DNA from: Desulfobacterales bacterium
GTDB lineage: Bacteria; Desulfobacterota; Desulfobulbia; Desulfobulbales; BM004
Length of the DNA: 7,084 bases
Assembly: GCA_030621655.1 (NCBI GenBank)
Contig: JAUXHH010000084.1
Coordinates: 1-7,084, forward strand
Direction of reading: 5' to 3'
Shown: positions 1 through 4,995 of the stretch, piece by piece
Layout of the letters: each line of letters opens with the position of its first letter
Position numbering within the stretch: position 1 is the first letter of the stretch
Notes under the pieces: model-generated
The model's input: only the letters and a program-made list of their open reading frames with translations
What the model was told of the DNA's origin: nothing
Database searches by the model: none
Translations under genes and position numbers: made by a program

Positions 1-754
1 TGTCACCGTAGTTGATGGTATGACAGAAACAGAACTCAAGGGTTTTATCTTTTGTATAGATTGGTTCATATATCTGGTTGCCGTTAATTTCTCCTGCCAA
101 AAGATCCTGGAGACCATTAACGGAAAAGAATCTCTCCTCGTTGAAATAAAGACTAAGGCCTGAATTAAGGTAGGCGTATCGCCACAATCTTTTACTTACA
201 TACTGATTGTCATAAGTAAATTCGCCAAAGACATCTTCATCAGGTACAAACTCAATGAGGGTCCCATTGCGTTCTTTTGTTTTGCCCTTCTCTTCGGTTT
301 GAAGAATCCCGGATTCGAATTCCGCCATGGCATACTCGCCATCCCTGAATGACGTAACGCGGAACATTTTTGATAAGGCATTAACCGCCTTGGTTCCCAC
401 GCCATTCAGCCCTACGGAGAACTGAAATACATCTGTATTATATTTGGCACCGGTGTTTATCACAGAAACACATTCCACCAGTTTCCCCAAAGGAATGCCG
501 CGGCCGTAGTCCCTGATCATTGTGGAGCCATTTTCCTCAATGGTAATATCTATTCTCTTGCCGGCTCCCATGATATATTCGTCCACACCATTGTCGATAA
601 TCTCTTTCAACAGAATATAAATGCCATCGTCCTGGTGTGAGCCGTCGCCCAGGCGACCTATATACATACCTGGACGCAGACGGATATGCTCTAAAGAGCT
701 TAGGGTCGTTATCTTGCTTTCATCGTAAACCTGCGCTGCTTGCGTCATACTCAT
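1..754 (-). CDS. parE: Type IIA DNA topoisomerase subunit B, ParE-like (3' part outside window)
   Basis: This is the N-terminal 251 residues of the ATPase subunit of a type IIA topoisomerase, which uses ATP to pass one DNA duplex through another together with a ParC/GyrA partner. The GHKL ATP-binding fold is clear: RLRPGMYIG at about 25-33, the N-box KEIIDNGVDE at 50-59 (catalytic Glu51, Mg-binding Asn55), DYGRGIP at 82-88, and the ATP-lid motif VGLNGVGTKAVNALS at 114-128. The transducer domain begins near NGTLIEF (163-169). The insertion GDGSHQDDG after the MYIG motif resembles ParE of Bacteroidota and related groups rather than canonical GyrB, so I favour parE; the gyrase/topo IV split cannot be settled from this half. 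The start is ATG at 754, with a second in-frame ATG at 748; neither has a Shine-Dalgarno site. The gene is divergent from thiD. The tower/TOPRIM part lies beyond the left edge. Confidence 0.95.
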   Translation of the reverse strand, partial: MSMTQAAQVYDESKITTLSSLEHIRLRPGMYIGRLGDGSHQDDGIYILLKEIIDNGVDEYIMGAGKRIDITIEENGSTMIRDYGRGIPLGKLVECVSVINTGAKYNTDVFQFSVGLNGVGTKAVNALSKMFRVTSFRDGEYAMAEFESGILQTEEKGKTKERNGTLIEFVPDEDVFGEFTYDNQYVSKRLWRYAYLNSGLSLYFNEERFFSVNGLQDLLAGEINGNQIYEPIYTKDKTLEFCFCHTINYGD

Positions 755-810
755 TCACTATCTAGAGTTGAATTGATTTGAAAAGTGCCCCATTTACAGT
801 ATTTACGGGC

Positions 811-840
811 ATCATACTGCCTCATTTGCCCATCATACAA
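811..840 (-). promoter_or_regulatory. Candidate sigma70 promoter for the topoisomerase gene
   Basis: On the minus strand TTGTAT (840-835) is followed after 18 bases by TATGAT (816-811), which would start transcription about 50 bases before the topoisomerase ATG. The -10 is good and the -35 is weak. The 8-mer CATCATAC (plus strand) occurs at 810-817, over the -10, and again at 831-838, about two helical turns away, so the pair could be a regulator site. This rests on pattern matching only. Confidence 0.3.
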
Positions 841-912
841 CATATGGACAAATTTTTTTATATATACACAATATAAGGTATACCTTCAACAAAAAAAATA
901 CCAAACGATTAA

Positions 913-940
913 TTGCATTAATTTGCTAACTTCTTATTAT
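913..940 (+). promoter_or_regulatory. Candidate sigma70 promoter for thiD
   Basis: TTGCAT (913-918), a 16-base spacer and TATTAT (935-940) lie in the AT-rich spacer upstream of thiD and would give a leader of about 40 bases before the ATG at 989. No thiamine-pyrophosphate riboswitch is evident in the leader: it is too short and lacks a CTGAGA-like element. Confidence 0.3.
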
Positions 941-988
941 AGTTCAGGAACTAATTACACTGAACTCATTCATCTTACTCATTTCATC

Positions 989-1822
989 ATGCCAGTTATA
1001 AAAAAGACAGAACAGGTTGCACTTACAATAGCCGGTTCCGACCCATCCGGTGGTGCTGGAATTCAGGCTGATCTCAAAACTTTTACCGTTATCGGTGTGT
1101 ATGGAGGAGCGGTTATCAGCTGCCTGACCGCACAAAATACCCGGGGCGTATTTGCCATTCAACCTGTCCAAACCGCTTTAGTCAAGAAACAGATTGATCA
1201 TGTGCTCAACGACCTGAATGTCACCCATATAAAAATCGGCATGATTGGATCAGACAAGGTTGCAGAAAGCATCTGTGACGCATTGACGGATTATGCTGGA
1301 GAAATAATTTATGATCCAGTTCTGATATCCTCCAGCGGACATGAATTGATCAATCCAAAGGGTTATGATGCAATACGCAGGCAACTACTCCCTATCTGCA
1401 CAGTATTAACACCAAATGTGCCGGAGCTTTCCATTTTGGCAGAAAAAAAATGCTCCACAAAAGATACATTGCATAGCGCAACCGTTAAATTATTTCAGCT
1501 CTATGAAAGATTGCGTTCAGTAATTATTACAGGTGGACACTTTAAGCCTGAAGAGAACGTCATTACCGATTTTATGTTTAAAGGGCCCGGCAAAACCCGG
1601 CAGGCAGATTGTGAAGAGATTTCCCATCCGAGAATAGCAAGCAATAACACCCACGGCACAGGCTGTACATTCTCTGCAGCGTTCACTGCCTACCATTTAC
1701 TTACAGGAGATGATTCTGAGGCATTTCGAAAGGCTGTCATGTATATGGACAACCTTATCAGGAACAGTGTTTCTGCAAGGATCGGCCACGGCACAGGACC
1801 TCTCATGCATCACCTGAAGTGA
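989..1822 (+). CDS. thiD: Hydroxymethylpyrimidine/phosphomethylpyrimidine kinase
   Basis: ThiD phosphorylates 4-amino-5-hydroxymethyl-2-methylpyrimidine and then its monophosphate, giving HMP-PP for thiamine synthesis in the cytoplasm. The protein is a ribokinase-fold enzyme of 277 residues, close to the usual size of about 265-275. Family motifs in order are the substrate-side signature IAGSDPSGGAGIQADLK (14-30), KIGMIGS (82-88), YDPV (108-111), LTPNVPE (140-146) and the anion-hole/catalytic stretch THGTGCTFSAA (221-231), whose Cys226 and GTGC are intact. The frame stays open upstream to a GTG at 785, but those 68 residues match nothing in the family and lie in AT-rich spacer, so I start at ATG 989, just before the family's first beta strand. 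There is no Shine-Dalgarno site. No other thiamine gene is adjacent, so it stands alone as a salvage/biosynthesis gene. ThiD is bifunctional in most bacteria; a pyridoxal kinase role is less likely. Confidence 0.95.
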   Translation: MPVIKKTEQVALTIAGSDPSGGAGIQADLKTFTVIGVYGGAVISCLTAQNTRGVFAIQPVQTALVKKQIDHVLNDLNVTHIKIGMIGSDKVAESICDALTDYAGEIIYDPVLISSSGHELINPKGYDAIRRQLLPICTVLTPNVPELSILAEKKCSTKDTLHSATVKLFQLYERLRSVIITGGHFKPEENVITDFMFKGPGKTRQADCEEISHPRIASNNTHGTGCTFSAAFTAYHLLTGDDSEAFRKAVMYMDNLIRNSVSARIGHGTGPLMHHLK

Positions 1823-1901
1823 AAAATCCACACCCCATATAACATGACTTCGGAGTCTCGCAGGCTCGCTTACCTGCTGTCGCTTACAATAATAGAGTCC
1901 T

Positions 1902-2036
1902 CAGGCACAAAGGCATTTATGCCCTTCAGGGCACAAAGTTTCAAAAACATAATAAAAAATCATATGGTTACGTTTTGTGTACTCAAAACCTTTACACTGC
2001 TTTGTCTTACGGTCACTTTGTGCCTCTGTGCCTTTT
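1902..2036. repeat. Cluster of GGCACAAAG / CTTTGTGCC direct and inverted repeats
   Basis: The spacer between thiD and the convergent Cys-rich gene holds the 9-mer GGCACAAAG twice (1904-1912 and 1930-1938) and its reverse complement CTTTGTGCC once (2016-2024), followed directly by a near-copy, so that TTTGTGCC and TCTGTGCC stand in tandem at 2017-2032. Between them are a small hairpin TGCCC-TTCA-GGGCA (1920-1933) and a quasi-palindrome GTTTTGTGTACTCAAAAC (1972-1989, one mismatch). Together they form an inverted-repeat module of about 135 bp. It could be a decayed mobile-element copy or a dispersed intergenic repeat. A frame is open on the plus strand at 1844-2041, but its product looks unlike a protein. 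Confidence 0.5.
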
Positions 2037-2082
2037 ATTGAAAACCTTGTTCATAATTTCGGCTGAGCCAGTTGACGCTGAC

Positions 2083-2103
2083 CTGGCCTGAGGACCAGTT
2101 TTT
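2083..2103 (+). terminator. Weak candidate terminator in the convergent spacer
   Basis: CTGG (2083-2086) pairs with CCAG (2095-2098) across an 8-base loop and is followed by five T residues. An upstream GCCAG (2067-2071) could pair with the same CTGGC instead, so two hairpins compete. The stem is short and lies about 260 bases after thiD, hence the low confidence. Confidence 0.25.
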
Positions 2104-2109
2104 CACAGA

Positions 2110-2319
2110 TTACTCCATCATTCGAACTCTACCGCAGTCAGGACAGATCCAGGTTGGGCCATTTGTCATGCCCCACTTGTTCTCCTCAAAGCATGGAATA
2201 CAAATCTGAAAGCCGCAAAGGCAACTCCAACAGAACATCTGCTCCTTCTGACAGCAGTGACATTTGAACTTTTTCTTGGGTCGACGTCGCCGCCTGGAAG
2301 CTTTTGGGTTATTTTCCAT
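2110..2319 (-). CDS. Small cysteine-rich, probably zinc-binding protein of unknown function
   Basis: This 69-residue protein has a strongly basic N-terminus (five consecutive Arg and three Lys within residues 9-17) and ten cysteines: Cys20, 22, 23, 30, 33, 35, 40, 43, 59 and 62. The spacing (C-x-C-C, C-x2-C-x-C-G, C-x2-C and a C-terminal CPDCG knuckle) suggests two treble-clef or zinc-ribbon sites, with a conserved-looking aromatic stretch NKWGMTNGPTW between them. I recall similar short proteins in Desulfobacterota but know no assigned function; nucleic-acid or protein binding is an inference from the basic tail plus zinc knuckles. I chose ATG 2319; a TTG two codons upstream (2325) is possible, and a weak AGAG lies about 8 bases before the ATG. 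It is 30 bases downstream of cutA on the same strand, so the two are probably cotranscribed. Confidence 0.8.
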   Translation of the reverse strand: MENNPKASRRRRRPKKKFKCHCCQKEQMFCWSCLCGFQICIPCFEENKWGMTNGPTWICPDCGRVRMME

Positions 2320-2349
2320 AATCAATCTCTAAAAAACTATGTTTAAGGA

Positions 2350-2670
2350 TCATGCCTCCAGTTCAGCCGCCAACCAGTTCAAATAGTCTTTACTGCCCTC
2401 TGTTACTGGCGTTGCAAGTATTTCAGGCACCTCATATGGATGCTGGCTGGTGATCTCGGCTTCCAGCTCTGTAAAAAGGTCAGCCCTGCTTTTAATCAGG
2501 CAAAGGTATTCAACGGCAGAATCCAGTTTTCCCTGCCAATGGAAATAACTGGTCAGAGGGCCTAATATCTGTACACAGGCGGCCAATCTTTTCTCTACAA
2601 TACTTTTAGCTATTTTCTCTGCATCAGTTTTATGTTCAACTGTTGTCAGGACCTGTATATACTCTGTCAT
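2350..2670 (-). CDS. cutA: CutA1 divalent-cation tolerance family protein
   Basis: CutA is a small cytoplasmic trimer with a ferredoxin-like fold. It was linked genetically to copper/divalent-cation tolerance in Escherichia coli, but its biochemical role is still unclear. The length of 106 residues is typical. Family landmarks are VLTTVEH (7-13), KRLAACVQI (27-35), SYFHWQGK (41-48), LIKSR (58-62), the diagnostic HPYEVPEI (77-84) and the C-terminal YLNWL (96-100). The ATG at 2670 is preceded by a strong AGGAGG five bases upstream, the only good Shine-Dalgarno site among the genes here. It heads a two-gene minus-strand unit with the small Cys-rich gene and is divergent from the HTH/zinc-ribbon regulator, which makes that regulator a candidate controller; this is inference. 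Confidence 0.95.
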   Translation of the reverse strand: MTEYIQVLTTVEHKTDAEKIAKSIVEKRLAACVQILGPLTSYFHWQGKLDSAVEYLCLIKSRADLFTELEAEITSQHPYEVPEILATPVTEGSKDYLNWLAAELEA

Positions 2671-2709
2671 GCTCCCCTCCTGCTAATTCCACGAAATGGT
2701 TTTACTATC

Positions 2710-2737
2710 TTGTGTCAAACAGATCATTTACTATAAT
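2710..2737 (+). promoter_or_regulatory. Promoter for the HTH/zinc-ribbon gene (plus-strand half)
   Basis: A perfect TATAAT (2732-2737) lies 16 bases after a weak TTGTGT (2710-2715). The predicted transcription start, near 2744, falls within the palindrome CTGTACAG (2741-2748), leaving a leader of roughly 55 bases before the ATG at 2800. Confidence 0.45.
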
Positions 2738-2757
2738 AAGCTGTACAGACCTGGCAA
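2730..2757 (-). promoter_or_regulatory. Promoter for cutA (minus-strand half of a bidirectional promoter)
   Basis: On the minus strand TTGCCA (2757-2752) is followed after 16 bases by TATAGT (2735-2730); each box differs from consensus at one position. The -10 overlaps that of the opposite-strand promoter. A perfect palindrome CTGTACAG (2741-2748) sits inside the spacer and could be an operator. Confidence 0.5.
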
Positions 2758-2799
2758 TCCATATTAAATGTAGCAACCATTCAACTTTTAGAAAAATTC

Positions 2800-3099
2800 A
2801 TGGAACCTTTTGACGACAGACAGACCATAAGGCAGGAAATAATTTCCCTGTTGAGTTCTGAAGAACTTACCATCCGAGACCTTTCTCAGGCAGTCAGTCT
2901 GCCGGAAAAGGAGATTGTGGGCCATTTAGATCATATTGAGCGTTCTCTGCAGCGCCAAAAGAAAAAACTTATGATAACACCATATAAGTGCCTAACCTGC
3001 GGCTTTACTTTTGACAAACGCACCCGCTTTACCAAACCCGGCCGGTGCCCGGACTGCAAAAACTCACATATCCAGGTTGCACAATTTTATGTAAAATAG
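2800..3099 (+). CDS. Predicted transcriptional regulator, HTH domain fused to zinc ribbon
   Basis: This 99-residue protein has two parts. Residues about 8-50 form a winged-helix/ArsR-like helix-turn-helix (TIRDLSQAVSLPEKEIVGHL, 24-43, is the likely recognition region). Residues 60-95 form a C-terminal zinc ribbon with Cys64-x2-Cys67 and Cys83-x2-Cys86, and the family-typical string RFTKPGRCPDC between and around the second pair. The architecture matches the HTH-plus-zinc-ribbon group described as COG3357, found in archaea and in several anaerobic bacteria; no target or ligand is known to me. ATG 2800 has no Shine-Dalgarno site but an A-rich GAAAAATTC just before it. It is first in a probable three-gene unit with the cysteine-cluster protein (63-bp gap) and the RNA methyltransferase. 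It may regulate its own divergent promoter region with cutA. Confidence 0.85.
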   Translation: MEPFDDRQTIRQEIISLLSSEELTIRDLSQAVSLPEKEIVGHLDHIERSLQRQKKKLMITPYKCLTCGFTFDKRTRFTKPGRCPDCKNSHIQVAQFYVK

Positions 3100-3162
3100 T
3101 TTTTTATACGATACATATTTTTATGGATACGCAAGAATAAAACAACTCATGAATGCATTACT

Positions 3163-3519
3163 ATGAATTACTGTAACTATTGTCCCGGATATTGCTGTTA
3201 CAGGCTCAAGGGGTCTGTTCTATTGATAGACTCGGATGACATAAACCGGCTTGCACGTTATTTCTCGATCTCAGACGGTGAAGTACGAAAACGCTTTATG
3301 GAAAACAAAAACACCTTCAAGGTTAAAGAAGATGGCTCCTGTATATTGCAATCCAGCAACAGGATGATCAAACGTTGTTCTGTTCATACGGCCCGTCCCA
3401 AGCAGTGCAGAAAATTTCCCTATGATGATACCTGCCCATATCTGGAAAGAGAAGACCTGTTGACCGCAATACAGCCCCGTGTGGAAAGAAGCCTGAGAGA
3501 CTCCTGGCTGAAGAAATAA
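3163..3519 (+). CDS. YkgJ-type cysteine cluster protein
   Basis: This 118-residue protein belongs to the YkgJ/Fe-S-oxidoreductase-like cysteine cluster family (often annotated as zinc- or iron-chelating). Eight cysteines are in family positions: Cys4, Cys7, Cys11 and Cys12 in the N-terminal CNYCPGYCC; Cys60; then Cys72, Cys82 and Cys91 around CSVHTARPKQCRKFP (72-86), where the RPxxCRxFP signature is intact. Metal binding is therefore likely; the reaction is unknown. No signal peptide or membrane segment is seen, so it is cytoplasmic. ATG 3163 starts immediately before the first cysteine motif; the nearby ATGs at 3149 and 3153 are out of frame, and there is no Shine-Dalgarno site. It sits between the regulator and the methyltransferase gene, with 29 bp to the latter, suggesting cotranscription. 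Confidence 0.88.
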   Translation: MNYCNYCPGYCCYRLKGSVLLIDSDDINRLARYFSISDGEVRKRFMENKNTFKVKEDGSCILQSSNRMIKRCSVHTARPKQCRKFPYDDTCPYLEREDLLTAIQPRVERSLRDSWLKK

Positions 3520-3548
3520 TCTCCTTAAAAACTCCTGCTGAAAAAATA

Positions 3549-4688
3549 ATGTTCACCTACCAGAAAAGCGGCCGCTACTTTGCCCAGATTGCAGAGGGCC
3601 TGGAGGATCTTGGCAGAAAAGAGCTGCAGGAACTTGGGGCACATGATATCAAACCCGGCTACAGGGGATTTTACTTTTCAGCTGACAAGGCTTCACTTTA
3701 CAGGCTCAGTTACTGTTCACGTTTACTGAGCAGGGTTTTAGCGCCACTTATCCTTTTTGACTGTCATTCAGCCAAGTATTTGTATAAAACTGCCTGCAAG
3801 ATTGATTGGGCATCTCTTATTGACCTGAAAGACACCTTTGCGGTTAAGGCCAATGTCTCTCACAGCAAAATAACCCATTCCCAATACGCCTCACTCCGAC
3901 TTAAAGATGCAATTGTAGACGTATTCAGAAGTAATACAGGGGAAAGGCCAAATGTGGACACCAAAACACCGGATGTATTGTTCAACCTGTATATTCAGAA
4001 TAATAAGGCGACAATCTATCTGGATACTTCAGGGGGTTCTCTGCACAGGAGGGGGTACCGCTTGCAATCCATAGCTGCGCCAATGCAGGAAATCGTAGCT
4101 GCTGCCATTATCCGTCTGAGCGGCTGGGATGGTAGTAGACCGCTGGTTGACCCCATGTGCGGCTCAGGCACTCTGTTGTGTGAGGCTATGATGCATTACT
4201 GCAGAATTCCTGCTGGATTTTTACGAAATAAATTTGGCTTTGAAGCACTGCCTGACTTCGATGCAAAGATATGGACTTCAGTAAAACAGGAAGCAGACAG
4301 CCGCATTCGAGACCTTCCCCCCGACCTTATCAGTGGCAGTGACAAGTCAGGAGAGGCAGTAGAAGCTGCAAGAACAAATTCGACAAATTTTCCTCAAGGA
4401 AAAAATATCGCACTCTCTGTAAAGCCCTTTCAAAATATCAAATCTCTAAAGGACTACGTTATTGTCTGTAATCCACCCTATGGCATACGCATGGACACAG
4501 ATGCTGCAATCAAGGATTTCATGAAACAACTCGGCGACTTTTTGAAACAACGTTGTAAGGGCGGAGAAGCTTATCTGTATTTCGGTAATCGTGAATTGAT
4601 AAAAAGCATAGGCCTTAAGCCAGCCTGGAAAAAAGTTCTTATAAGTGGCGGCCTGGACGGGCGTTTGGTCAAGTACAGTTTATATTGA
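3549..4688 (+). CDS. THUMP-domain class I SAM-dependent RNA methyltransferase (RlmL-like)
   Basis: This 379-residue enzyme should methylate guanine N2 in RNA. It resembles the N-terminal half of E. coli RlmL (YcbY, m2G2445 of 23S rRNA) and the TrmN/Trm14 tRNA enzymes, without the second (RlmK) methyltransferase domain. The order is: N-terminal ferredoxin-like region with FAQIAEGLEDLGRKEL (11-26); THUMP domain about 65-165; linker motif SLHRRGYR (164-171); then a Rossmann methyltransferase with SAM-binding VDPMCGSGTLLCEA (200-213), an acidic GSD (263-265) after motif I, and the catalytic NPPYG (308-312), typical of N2-guanine methylation. All key motifs are intact. rRNA versus tRNA cannot be decided from sequence alone, so no symbol is given. 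ATG 3549 follows the A-rich leader CTGAAAAAATA, almost identical to that before coaX. Its 3' end overlaps by 20 bp the minus-strand frame described at 4669-4995. Confidence 0.93.
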   Translation: MFTYQKSGRYFAQIAEGLEDLGRKELQELGAHDIKPGYRGFYFSADKASLYRLSYCSRLLSRVLAPLILFDCHSAKYLYKTACKIDWASLIDLKDTFAVKANVSHSKITHSQYASLRLKDAIVDVFRSNTGERPNVDTKTPDVLFNLYIQNNKATIYLDTSGGSLHRRGYRLQSIAAPMQEIVAAAIIRLSGWDGSRPLVDPMCGSGTLLCEAMMHYCRIPAGFLRNKFGFEALPDFDAKIWTSVKQEADSRIRDLPPDLISGSDKSGEAVEAARTNSTNFPQGKNIALSVKPFQNIKSLKDYVIVCNPPYGIRMDTDAAIKDFMKQLGDFLKQRCKGGEAYLYFGNRELIKSIGLKPAWKKVLISGGLDGRLVKYSLY

Positions 4689-4995
4689 GCACCTCTTGCA
4701 GACTCTGTTTTATTGAATTTAATTCAATGGAAATATTATTAACATTCGCGACTTCAAAGTAAACAGTCAGATATCCTTCAGCATTATTCGAGAGCGTCAA
4801 TGCTCCCTGCAATTCGGTCCTCTCTCCCCTGCTCAAGAATCCCTTCTTGAAAAGTTTATCATGAAGTATACCGCAGGTAATTCATAGTATTATTACCACT
4901 GTTTCCTCTTTACTTTCCTTTACATACAATACTAACCCTTGCTTATACTCTGCAGTTTTAATATTATTATCGATTATGTTAGAATCGGGCTCCAT
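4669..4995 (-). pseudogene. Unidentified minus-strand reading frame interrupted by one in-frame TGA
   Basis: Reading the minus strand from ATG 4995 gives 37 codons, then TGA (4884-4882), then 70 further open codons in the same frame ending at TGA 4671-4669. Both halves look protein-like: the first contains EYKQGLVLYVKESKEETVV, the second TELQGALTLSNNAEGYLTV followed by a hydrophilic C-terminus. First codon positions are rich in G, as in real genes. I do not recognise the family. The simplest reading is a gene broken by a nonsense mutation. The TGA is followed by codons for Ile-Thr-Cys, giving a possible Sec-x-x-Cys, and by a stable hairpin at 4833-4850 (stem TCAAGAA/TTCTTGA), so selenocysteine recoding is a remote alternative. 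The 5' end overlaps the glycosyltransferase start by 20 bp and the 3' end overlaps the methyltransferase by 20 bp. There is no clear Shine-Dalgarno site. Otherwise the gap 4689-4975 holds only candidate promoter boxes. Confidence 0.35.
4925..4967 (+). promoter_or_regulatory. Candidate promoter region for the glycosyltransferase unit
   Basis: Two weak options lie just upstream of the ATG at 4976. TACAAT (4925-4930) would give a leader of about 39 bases but has a poor -35. TTGCTT (4939-4944), 17 bases, TATTAT (4962-4967) would start the RNA almost at the ATG, giving a nearly leaderless message. Neither can be preferred from sequence. Confidence 0.25.

Noticed and set aside
785..988. N-terminal extension of ThiD from GTG 785
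   Set aside because: The 68 added residues lie in AT-rich spacer, contain candidate promoter boxes and have no counterpart in ThiD; ATG 989 fits the family start.
755..988. TPP riboswitch upstream of thiD
   Set aside because: No CTGAGA-type or other conserved thi-box element, and the spacer is AT-rich with little stable structure.
1844..2041. Plus-strand open frame of 65 codons
   Set aside because: It overlaps the repeat cluster, has no Shine-Dalgarno site, and the product does not resemble a protein.
3368..3556. Minus-strand open frame across the YkgJ-like gene end and methyltransferase start
   Set aside because: It overlaps two convincing plus-strand genes and lacks a ribosome binding site or recognisable content.
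4833..4850. Plus-strand rho-independent terminator for the methyltransferase gene
   Set aside because: The hairpin TCAAGAA/TTCTTGA is real but is followed by AAAAG rather than a T-tract and is AT-rich, so it is a poor terminator in that direction.
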